Of a stretch of DNA of 64,000 nt, positions 54,341-64,000 are shown one piece after another. Location of the stretch: contig NC_081414.1 in assembly GCF_030272615.1 (NCBI RefSeq), forward strand, positions 54,957,636-55,021,635, given 5' to 3'. The position numbers and the translations under genes are program-made. Position 1 is the stretch's first letter. The number at the start of each line of letters is the position of its first letter. Source of the stretch: Cryptomeria japonica. Lineage: Eukaryota > Streptophyta > Pinopsida > Cupressales > Cupressaceae. Under the pieces are notes generated by a model. The model made no database searches. It saw nothing but the letters and a program-made list of their open reading frames with translations, and was not told where the DNA came from.

Positions 54341-56169
54341 CGTGTTTGGCACACTTGTGCAAAAAGTCAGTCAAGTGGTCCTACCTCTAACACACACTAT
54401 CCTCTCCCTTGGCTCTCGTGGTCCTAGGTGCAAGAGAAAAGTGTTAGTAACACTCAAAATTTTATCTTTTTAAGAGAGGCCTGCCAAGGGATCGATACTC
54501 TTGGGAACGACCTCGAGCGGTAAATCCTTCGAGCCGCTATAGAAATCAGGTGAGAGTGAAAGCTATAGCCTTGGGTATAGCTGTTCCTATAGTGTAACTG
54601 GCTGAAAGGACAAATGGGCCCCACCACCAGTTACAAGGCTCTTAAGTGAGTCACTGCAGAATGAACTTATGTCCAAAGCCATCGAACATGACTAAACACC
54701 TTTAAGTAGTAGCCCACCTATTTTATTGATTGAGGATATTTGAGATATAATTTAGTGCAAGAGCATAGATGGTTTTGCTCCCAAGATACTCACCATGCAT
54801 ATTTCCTTGAGTAGAAACATATCTTTTTGAAAAGTCACTTGTGGCTTGATAAAAGTGGTGACTCCCCCATCATAGGGATCATCTATTTGTTATGCTCGTG
54901 CAAGACTTAGTATATCACATCCTTACCTGCCACGATGGGATTCATAAGGTATGTAGTACCAAAGTTGAAGAAATATCAAGATGTGGGCTAAATTTATCAC
55001 AACTGGCCATTTGACCTTAGGGATAAAAAGTGTTTGAAGTGTGTTCATTTTACAGACCTAGTGCGAATTGAGCCGACTTCAGGCTTTGGAAATACACCTT
55101 AAAATACATCTAAAGGAAGGGTCAAAAACAAGTCCGAGGATTGGGTTGATCTAAACCCATACTCATTTGTGCCTTTGAGGCTACAATTTTGTGTTTGTGT
55201 GCTTGCTTTGTTTTCTTGTCAAAGAAAAATTAGAAAATCAATCCCAAAAACAAAGTATTCATCCAACATCTGTTAACACAACCAAAAAAATACCAAAAAC
55301 AAGGTACAAACAACACAGAGTCACAACTTTTATGACCATTCTTCACATCTTGCGAAAGAAGAAGTGTCATCAGAATATCAACTTGACAAGAAGACCATTG
55401 AGCTCAAAGGCTTTAATCAAAAGGAGGAAATTCTTCTATATCAATCGACAAATCTTTGTCTCCCATAGAGTCTTTCTACATTGCATGCATCTATACCTTC
55501 AAGATAAAACAAACGAATTTGTTTCAGAATCATTGAACCGTAGAGCTTTTATGCAATATAGAGCTCTGAGTTATCACAAAAATCAAGGAGGAAAGATTAA
55601 TCCCAACTTCTTCCCCAACATCTGTATCACCTACAACACAGCTCGAGAAGTGCCACCAACGCCTGAAAGGGAAGAAGAAGAGTTTGTCCCATTTGTGACA
55701 CAAAGTTTTTATTGAAAGTTGAAAAACAAAACATCTAGCATCTTTCTCATCCATCATCATTTCATCATAAATCCATCCCAAAACTCTCAAAACATTAAGA
55801 GGTTCTTGTCCCAAAATTCCTTTTTAGATATTGCTTGGAATCAAACACATCACATCACTTTTTAGATTGTTTCTACATCTAGGATAAGCTCATCCTAAGA
55901 GACACATCTACGTAGGTTAAAACTAGTTCATGAGTGAATCCTCTCATTGCTAGGTAGTCAAAATCTGTAACACATCTCAGATTTCTCTACACCTTATCAC
56001 ATCCAAACTTATCAAACAAACAAGCAATTCAAAGAAGGAATTTCGGTTACATCTACCTTAAAGTGCTAGAGATCCCCATACAACACAAATCGCCAACCAT
56101 CAATCTTTCATTTCATCACCAACTCATCATCATCTTCAATCAACTTCAAACACAAACTTGCAAACAAAA
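54341..56169 (+). other. Distal leader of T; possible small upstream ORF
   Basis: 54470-54720 is compositionally different from the rest (GGGATCGATACTCTTGGGAA, CTCGAGCGG) and includes CAGGTGAG at 54547-54554, a consensus 5' splice site, in a region that looks conserved. The frame 55191-55715 (174 codons, ending PTPEREEEEFVPFVTQSFY) is open but has no recognised domain and weak coding character; some Ogre/Tat elements have an ORF before Gag, so it may be a remnant. Confidence 0.45.
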
Positions 56170-57345
56170 ATGGCTCAAACCCGATCACAGTCAAGACAAC
56201 GAGAAATAGAAAGAGAAGAAGAAGAAGACGAAAATCTCAATGAATTTCAAGAGGCACTTGGAGGAAATGCAAATGATGAAAACCCAAATACTCCCACTCC
56301 TGCAACAATAGAGAGGGCCCAGCATAACCCTCTCTTTAACAGACTGTTTGATGAAATACTCAAGAGCAACGCAGATGCTCACTTTTTAAAACTCGCTCAA
56401 GAAAGAGCCAAACTCCCCTCTGACTTTGATCTTGCCCAATTAAGAAAAGCATCAGAAAGACAAAGTCGCCATGAGGAAGAAAGAGGTAGAAATCACATTA
56501 GATATAACATTCCTCAAGGTAATCCACCACCTCCTCTTCCAAATGAAATGGAGATGTTGCGGCAACAAGTCGAGAATCTCGCCCAACAACTTCATAGTGG
56601 TGTTAAGACCAATCAATTCTCACTCAATGACATTTGTCCCTATCCTTTTGATAGGAATCTTTATATGCCACCCTTTCCACGCGGGTTCAAAACACCCAAA
56701 TTTGAAAAATATAGAGGAAAGGGGGATCCCCATGATCATGTCCGAGAATTTCATTCCGCTTGTCTTGAAGTGGCTTATGAGGACACATACCTAATGCGCC
56801 TTTTTCCCCAAAGCTTGGGAGGAACAACCACATCATGGTTTTCCCGACTACCAGGTGGCATTAGAACATTTGAGGAACTCATCCAGAAGTTCCTATCTCA
56901 TTACTCTTATAACATTGAACGCGACATCACCATGGCTGATCTATGCAACACCAAACAAAAACTAGGTGAATTATTCTCAGTATTCCTGCAACGATGGCGC
57001 CAAATGTCTAGCAGACGTTCTCTTCAGTTACCTGAACGAGAACTAGTGGAAATTTTCATTTCCAACTTAAACGAAGAAATGGAATTTCACCTGGATGTCA
57101 AAGACACAGACTCTTTTAACGATATGATCACCAAGGGTATAAAATGTGAACAGGCACTCATCAAAAAAGGACTCATCAAAATCTTTAATGAACCAAAAGA
57201 TGGTCCTCGCCCGCGCTTCAATAGTGATAAACCAAACTTCTGGAACAAGAATAAGAATATTGTCAATGATGGGGTTGTGGATGCTCGAACTATCCAAAAT
57301 GCACAACCTGTGGTTCGATTTGTAGGACAAAATCCTCCACCTTAG
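56170..57345 (+). pseudogene. Gag of T
   Basis: ATG at 56170 (MAQTRSQSRQREIERE); an open TTG-initiated extension upstream is not used. The N-terminus is charged and disordered. At ~165-330 the Gag domain has KFEKYRGKGDPHDHVREFHS, LFPQSLGGTTTSWFSRLPGG and TFEELIQKFLSHYS; then the TMADLCNTKQKLGELFSVFL helix. A TAG at 57343-57345 (probably from CAG) interrupts before the knuckle. Confidence 0.93.
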
Positions 57346-60300
57346 AATAACACAAATGTTCCTTCCAATCAAGGTCGCATCACATCTCATGATGAACCAA
57401 GACCTCGTCCACAAAAACAAAAACGCACATACACTCCCTTAGGGGAACCCATTGAAAAAGTGATGCGACAACTCATTTCTCAGAATTTGATCACTCTACC
57501 TAAGCTATCAAACTATGAGCCTCAAGTCAAACCAGCATGGTGGAGAGATACTGAACACTGTGAGTTCCATCAAGGAAGAGGACACAAGACAAGTAATTGT
57601 CACCGATTGAAAGATCTCATTCAAGATCTTATTGATCGAGGAGAAATTGAAATTGAAGGGCATGACCCAAAAACAACCAATAATGATCATCAGATGTTCA
57701 AGAATCCACTTCCATCGCAAGATCAAAGGGGTCCTTCCACTTCTAGACGAGGTCCTGATACCACTGATTATACGCAAGCTGCGTATAATTACACTGTCAA
57801 TCACCTTTCTGATGCCAGTGAACAAATTGCAACCATAACCTTCAAAAATCCCACCTCAAATTGCAATGTTGTTACACGTCATGGCAAGGTCACCATCAAG
57901 GCAGCTCCACAAGGCACCACCTCCATCCCAAAGCAGTACAATCTTGTGGAACAGTTAGATAAAACGCCTGCACTTATATCCATTTTGGAGCTTTTACGTC
58001 TGTTACCCTCTCATAAAACTATCTTGGATCAAGCACTCCAAGAAGCGTCAGTCCCTGCAAACCTTAATACGGAACAGTCTCAAGCTATGGTTGGAAATCT
58101 AAAGTCATCACCTTGTCTCACTTTTTCTGAAAGTGACAACTCTTCCTTCCAACAACCTCATAATGCCTCACTCCACATTGAAGGCTTTATCAACCAACAC
58201 AGGATCAAGCGAGTCTTGATAGATAATGGAGCAGGCCTAAACATTTGTACACTGCAGTTGGTCACAGTATTGGGATATGCAATAGAATCAGTGGATCCTC
58301 GCAAGAAGATCACCATCAAAGCCTATGATGATGCAGAGCGGTCATCCAAAGGAGTTGTGGTACTACCAATCCGAGTGGGCCCTATGGTAAAGCACATCAT
58401 CTGTCAGGTTCTGGACCTTCCTTTGCCATATAATCTATTATTAGGGAGACCTTGGATACATGCCATGCAAGCCGTTCCATCTACCTACCATCAATGTATC
58501 AAGTTCCCACATAATGGTGCAGAGATCACAATCCTGGGCGATACAAATCCCTTTGCTTTTTGCCATAATATCAGCCATCAACTAGAGATTACTGTTCCTA
58601 ATAATAGGGAAGCCATTTCCTCCACATCATATGTAAATCCCGCCTCTCTTGCCAGTTCAAATACCCCTATACCCAAGCAAGAAAATCTTAAGATGAAAGT
58701 CACAGAGGAAGGTCCGGGGGAATATAACTTAAGTCAGCTCTTTTGTGTGGGACAAATGCCTACTTCTCCTAGAACACATGGTAAACCACAGCAGTTACTC
58801 CAAAAACCCATAGTCACACCTGCATGTGCTTTGACGCCTTTCATCCTTGGGAAGAGTCAAGAGGAAGAAACACAAGATGAGGACCTAGCGGAATGGATCT
58901 ATAAGGATCCCATCACCACTAATAAACCGCAAGTTATACTTCCTACGGAACAGTATGGTAAAGGCCTCCTCATTATGCAAAGAATGGGGTATGATGGTCA
59001 GAGTGCTTTGGGATCCTGCAAACAAGGACGACATGAACCGTTGTTGCCAGAGTTCAAACCCAAAGGTAATACAGGCCTAGGCTTTGAAAAGGAAGTCCTT
59101 CCTAAACTCAGATTCAAAGGACAACCCAGCAAACCATTTTGCCCACCTACTACAAAGAGGACACCTTTCATAATCAAAGCACCATCAAACATTATCCCCA
59201 CTACCCCATCAAGGCTCACGACTCCACCGCAACAATCACTAGTGCCAAACATCCCACCAATCAAATCAGTAATCCCATCCGCAACAGCCATCACATCAAT
59301 AAAACCATTCATAACAGCAACTATATTGGAACCCGCAGCAGCATCTATGGCACCAGCCATTCCAAAAGAAGCCACTAAGTCAACACCGCCGATACTTCCA
59401 GTGACAAATCCTTTAAATCCCATCACGGTTCCTGTAGCATCGATCACTACAAAGGTACATAAACCAATCACACCTGCAGTATTCAACTCCAGCGACATCC
59501 CAGTATGGTATAGCAATCAGATGCTGGAAAGTGATTCAGAGACCGACTCACATGAGTGGGAATTTGATTCTGTGCAACTTCACACTTCAAATGAGGAAGA
59601 CACATCACCACCTCTGCCATGCAAAGACATCCTTATTTACGGAGAAGCACAGATAAAGACCACTTGGGTACCTGCGCTGGAAACATCTTCCACAGACCCT
59701 ACGTCTCATCCTACGCCGGATTCTAACAGGGAGAGTACCATCAACGACCTTCACCACACTGTCTTAACCCTCACTGATACATCTCCCGCACTTAACTTAA
59801 TCGATGAAGTAATGCCCATTATCCACCCTGAACTCATCGAATGGAACCAACCAAATCCCCCATGTCTTGACCTCTTCCAGAACGATGAGGCTATCATTGA
59901 CTTTTTGGAATTAAGGGATAATCTACCAAGCGGGGATCACAAAGCTGGATTCGCCATTGAACTTAATAGCGCAACATACTTTGGGGCGGATGCCAAACCA
60001 TTCAGCTGCAAAAATATAATAATAAAACATGGATCTTCTAGTGAAAACCACACTGTGGCACTATTTGATCCGACAACAGTAAAAAGAAAGAGCGTATCCA
60101 ACAGTGAAAACCTCTCTGAGGCACTTGAGGATGAAGGGTTTGACATTCTCCCTGCAAGCACACAACAGGAACGATCAACGATCCTCATTGAGGAGACTAA
60201 AGAATACAATGTGGGGACTCCTGGAAACCCTCATATCATACATCTGGCATCTCTTCTCACTCCAGAGGAACAGCCTAAATTTATCGAGTTCTTCCAGCAG

Positions 60301-60405
60301 CGTCAGATCAACTTTGCATGGTCATATGCAGACATGCCTGGGCTTGATCCTGATTTAGTTATGCATCATCTCACAGTAGCAAAAGGAGCCAAACCTGTCA
60401 AGTAG
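57346..60405 (+). pseudogene. Knuckle, protease, G-patch-like motif and linker of T
   Basis: Knuckle CEFHQGRGHKTSNC (~residues 33-46 from 57460). Protease: VLIDNGAGLNI (Tat-type D-N-G) and LLLGRPWIHAM (residues ~265-335). Around 58950-59095 is a G-patch-like motif: GKGLLIMQRMGYDGQSALG, then KQGRHEP and GNTGLGFE. A long Pro/Thr/Ser-rich linker follows to the RT. TAG at 60403-60405 (PVK-stop-KLRKI) is a probable CAG change. Confidence 0.92.
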
Positions 60406-61699
60406 AAGCTTCGTAAGATACATCCTCAGATTGTTGTGCTAGTCAAAATAGAACTCAAGAAACTCCTGGATGTTGGTTTCATTAGACCAATTGATTATGC
60501 AGAATGGATCTCCAATATTGTGCCAGTTGGCAAACCAAAAGGGGGCATCCGCATTTGTATAGACTTCAGAGATCTAAATAAAGCATGTCCTAAGGATGAC
60601 TTCCCTCTACCAAATATTGACATCATAGTGGATTTGACAGCAGGACATGCCATGCTTTCACTCATGGATGGCTTTTCAGGATACAATCAAATAAAGATCG
60701 CACCAGAGGACCAACATAAGACAGCCTTCACATGTCCATGGGGCACATACTGCTGGAATGTAATGCCTTTCAGTCTAAAGAATGTAGGAGAAACCTATCA
60801 AAGAGCAATGACCACCATCTTCCATGACATGATGCATACTATGATGGAAGATTATGTGGATGACTTACTAGCAAAATCACTTACTAGAGAAGGACATCTC
60901 CGCATCTTAGATAAAATCTTTGATAGACTGGAACAATACCATGTTCGGCTCAACCCAAAGAAATGTGTCTTTGGAGTAACCTCCGAGAAACTTCTAGGAT
61001 ACATTGTCTCAAGCAAAGGTAAAAGCAATCATGGACATGCCACCACCAAAGAATATCAGTCAACTAAGGACATTACAAGGGCGGCTTCAATCCATCCGAA
61101 GATTCATTGCACAATTGGCTGGTAAGTGTCACCCATTCACACACTTGCTACACAAGAACATCCGCTTTCAGTGGGATGCCAGATGCCAACAAGCATTTCA
61201 GACGCTTAAAGACTATCTCACGAATCCACCATTGTTGATGCCACCAGATCCAAGTAGACCGTTGTTACTTTATATCTCAGCGACAAGTACAACATTAGGT
61301 GTATTACTGGCACAACATAATGCAGAAGGTAAAGAGTATGCTGTATACTACATCTCTCGCACACTGGTTGGCTATGAACTCAATTACACACCTATTGAGC
61401 GAGCTTGCCTAGCAGTAATCTTGGCAGCCACTAAATTGCGGCACTATCTATTGACGCACAAGGTACAACTCATCGCAAAGATTGATCCACTCAAGTATTT
61501 ATTCAGCAAAGCAGCACTGACAGGTCGCTTGGCCAAATGGGTAATGATTCTAAGTGAATTCGACATTGAGTATGTGGACCGTAAGGCTATCAAAGGTCAA
61601 GTTATTGCAGATCAGTTGGTCGATGCACCACTCATAGGCGATCATCCTCTCATGTCCAATTTTCCAGATGAAGAGATATTCATGATCACAGAAGCATAG
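60406..61699 (+). pseudogene. Reverse transcriptase and RNase H of T
   Basis: RT fingers-palm: EWISNIVPVGKPKGGIRICI, DFRDLNKACPKDDFPLPNID, SLMDGFSGYNQIKIAPED and catalytic YVDDLLAKS (60853-60879). MPFSLKNVGETYQRAM differs from the common MPFGLKNAGATYQRAM pattern at three sites. A deletion of roughly 14 nt near 61020 shifts the frame after GYIVSSKG. RNase H: LLLYISATSTTLGVLLAQ, YYISRTL and YTPIERACLAV. A TAG at 61697-61699 separates it from the next domain. Confidence 0.95.
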
Positions 61700-62266
61700 C
61701 CATGGAAATTATACTTTGATGGTTCATACACTAGGCATGGCTCGGGGGCAGGCATTCTATTTATCACACCTCAAGGTGATAGCATCCCGAAGTCTTACAG
61801 GCTCACATTTCCATGCACAAACAACATAGCAGAGTATGAGGCTTTGATCACAGGACTCAGGCTAGCCATACAATGGAAATTAAAAGAACTACAAGTATAT
61901 GGCGACTCCCAACTGGTCATTCGACAAGCAATAGATGAGTATCAGACCAAGGATGATAAACTCATGCCATACAAACAAATGGTGGACAATCTAAAGACAT
62001 CATTCACTACTATCACTTTTGAGCAGATACCAAGAGATCAGAATCGAGCTGCTGATGCCATGGCTACCATCGCATCTCTCCTAGATCTTCCACAAAATTC
62101 AACACGGTACGAGTTCTTGGTAGAACAACTTTGGATTCCCGCTTATGATATCCCCGAATCCGAAATGATATGTCTCCTTGTCGGTTCAGAATCCCCATGG
62201 TATGGTGAGTTCTACACCTATCTCCGTGATCACACCCTTCCTCCTAACCAATCAAATAACCAATGA
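61700..62266 (+). pseudogene. Additional RNase H domain of T
   Basis: KLYFDGSYTRHGSGAGILFI (Asp), NNIAEYEALITGLRLAIQW (Glu), LQVYGDSQLVIRQAID (Asp) and IPRDQNRAADAMATIAS (final Asp). Full catalytic set present. Its place after RT-RNase H and before integrase identifies the Tat lineage. Ends at a TGA (62264-62266), probably from CGA. Confidence 0.92.
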
Positions 62267-63454
62267 AAAACCTTCATTCGCCAAACTGCTCGATATACGA
62301 TTATTGCTGAAACCCTATACCGACGTAGTCTTGATGGTACTCTCCTTCGATGTCTGGAACAAGATGAGATAACAAAGGTTTTGGAAGAGGTACATGAAGG
62401 AATTTGCGGGACTCACTCAAGTGGTCCATCACTAGCCAAGAAGATCATGCGAGCTGGATACTATTGGCCATCTATGGAAAAGGATTCCTACTACTTTGTC
62501 AGGAAATGCAAGAAATGTCAAGTTCATGGTGACCTGATACATGCACCAGCACAGGAACTGCAACCAATCACAACACGATGGCCTTTTTGCCAATGGGGCC
62601 TTGACCTTGTGGGTAAGATTCACCCATCTTCATCCAACGGCCATAAATTCATTATCACCGCCACCGAATATTTCACCAAGTGGATCGAAGCTGTTCCACT
62701 TACCCAAGTCACCGGCAAGCAGATCACCTCATTCATCCTCAATTACATCATCTTCCGGTATGGTGTACCCATGTCCATTGTCACAGATAACGGTCTTCCT
62801 TTCAAAAATCAGGATGTCCGTGAACTTTGTGAAAAATTTCATATCCAACACCGCTTTTCCACTCCCTATTACCCACAAGACAATGGTCAGGCTGAAGCAT
62901 CCAATAAAAACATACTGAGGATCCTAAAGAAGATAGTCAATGATGCCGGCCGTGATTGGCATGTTCAATTAAATCCAGCGCTATGGGCATATCGAACTAG
63001 CATTCGAACCTCTACAGGTGCAACTCCTTATTCATTGGTCTATGGTGCCGAAGCTATCTTACCTATTGAAGTTGAGATACCATCATTAGGAGTTTCCTTG
63101 CATAAACTCATCGATGATGAAGCATATAGAGTATCCCATCTTCAGGACTTGGAGTTACTAGATGAGAAGCGACAAGCCGCATACAATCAACTCAAAGCCT
63201 ATCAGCAGCGCATGAGTAGAATCTACAATCACCGAGTTAGATTTCATATATTTGAGGTAGGTGATCTTGTTCTTTGAGAGAATCCTCGCAACCAACCAAA
63301 CCAAGAACATCAGGGCAAGTTCAAATCAAACTGGCTGGGCCCATATGTTGTCACTGCTGTGTTCGGGTCCGGGGCATATCAGTTGGCTACTTCAGAAGGA
63401 GAACTGCTTGTAGATCCAATCAATAGCATGCACCTCAAAAGGTTTTATACCTAA
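62267..63454 (+). pseudogene. Integrase of T
   Basis: The zinc domain (HEGICGTHSSGPSLAKKI, CKKCQVHGDLIH) is followed by the DDE core: WGLDLVGKIHPS (Asp), TDNGLPFKNQ (Asp) and NGQAEASNKNI (Glu). WAYRTSIRTSTGATPYSLVY and YGAEAILPIEVEIPS follow. A TGA at 63275-63277 (VLD-like VLVL-stop-ENPRN) interrupts the C-terminus; the true end is TAA at 63452-63454 (LKRFYT). Confidence 0.95.
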
Positions 63455-64000
63455 GGTGTACAGAGCATCAAGCTCCACTGCATATCAGAAAATACCAAAA
63501 ACATTCAGAAAATGTCCTGAAGAAAATACAAAAACATTCAAAAAAGTAAAGAAAAATCATGCATCCAAACGGTGAACAACCACTCCGGTGGCACCTTGGG
63601 TAAGTGCGATGGTGAAAACCTAGCAAATGGGCGCCACTCATAAGGGCTATGGCTCCATTATCTTTTCAGACTCGTTGCGATCATATTCATGCACACACAC
63701 ATCCATCCATCCCAACCATGGCTTGTTATTTGATCTGCAATTAAGATAGTACTCCATGCGTCTAGCATCCCACCTTTTCATAGTCAGGTCTACAAACTGG
63801 GGGCAATACCCTTACCCTAGTGATGGAAGTGGATTCTACATTATCTTGAATATCATTATGCTCTTCATTCAGGCAATCATCAGAAAATATCAAAAAAAAA
63901 AAAATTCACAAACAATACAAAATCCAAAAACATTCAAAAAACTATTACACAAAATCCAAAAACATTGAAAAACCATCGAAAATCACCCAAACACATGACA
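63455..64000 (+). other. 3' non-coding region of T with PPT-like motif
   Basis: ACTGGGGGCAA at 63796-63806 (AAACTGGGGGCAATACCC in context) resembles a Tat-type polypurine tract. A-rich ATCCAAAAACATTCAAAA iterations lie around 63490-63560 and 63880-63980. No LTR start is reached, so the 3' LTR lies beyond the window, or more non-coding DNA follows. Confidence 0.6.

Larger units (their letters stand above)
51917..64000 (+). mobile_element. Tat-type Ty3 element T (3' end beyond window)
   Basis: 5' LTR, tRNA-Trp-type PBS, a 2.8 kb leader with iterated motifs, Gag, knuckle, protease, G-patch-like motif, RT, RNase H, second RNase H, integrase and an A-rich 3' region. The additional RNase H between RNase H and integrase is the hallmark of the Tat lineage (with Ogre/Retand). 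Six lesions break the polyprotein (five stops, one deletion). It inserted into the P LTR at GATCC, so a GATCC duplication is predicted beyond the right edge of the window. Confidence 0.93.

Noticed and set aside
58998-59516. 172-codon minus-strand Gly/Val-rich frame in T
   Set aside because: Antisense shadow of the Pro/Thr-rich linker of the T polyprotein.

Overview
This 64 kb window looks like heterochromatic DNA from a large, repeat-dense plant nuclear genome. A gymnosperm would fit the size and nesting, but the sequence does not prove it. I see no host cellular gene, rRNA, tRNA gene or CRISPR array. Almost everything is LTR retrotransposon: Ty1/copia with tRNA-iMet-type primer sites and Ty3/gypsy with tRNA-Trp-type or other sites. 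Most coding parts are broken by stop codons, and a few by frameshifts.

Layout. 1-6461: minus-strand Ty3 element E1 (Gag-protease only in view, iterated hairpin leader, tRNA-Trp-type PBS, 5' LTR). 6462-9028: AT-rich stretch without recognisable genes. 9029-10523: a minus-strand copia fragment and two copia LTR 3' ends facing each other. 10524-14497: plus-strand copia C3, cut inside RNase H. 14571-16510: a 1.9 kb non-LTR-bounded copy ('A') of 38889-40799 ('B'). 16511-32984: minus-strand Ty3-like element H, whose Gag is split by two complete nested copias, C2 (18796-26276, TSD ATTTC) and C1 (26826-31731, TSD GAACA). H fuses protease directly to an RNase H domain with no reverse transcriptase between them. 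32989-33830: LTR of H. 33899-37438: unrecognised 1,180-codon minus-strand ORF ('ORF X'), ending just upstream of the H LTR TATA box. 37775-39110: degenerate iterated repeats. 39646-51916: minus-strand non-autonomous element P, with a Gln/Pro-rich ORF and an antisense plant mobile domain (PMD) pseudogene. 51917-64000: plus-strand Tat-type Ty3 element T, inserted into the 5' LTR of P. T has Gag, zinc knuckle, protease, G-patch-like motif, RT, RNase H, a second RNase H and integrase; its 3' LTR lies beyond the window.

How the parts may work together. T, P and E1 share a tRNA-Trp-type primer site and LTRs starting TGTA. T and P also share an ACTGGGGGCAA polypurine-like motif. T encodes all enzymes (now broken), whereas P encodes none that I can see and E1 shows only Gag-protease. 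This suggests, by inference, that P and E1 are parasites mobilised by T-like relatives.

The most unusual signals are: the in-frame RT-less Gag-PR-RNase H polyprotein of H; ORF X next to or inside an LTR; a 39-nt primer-binding site matching tRNA-Trp up to the anticodon loop; arrays of short palindromic or iterated motifs in the leaders of several unrelated elements; and a stop-codon spectrum dominated by TAG/TGA, as expected from deamination of methylated CAG and CGA.
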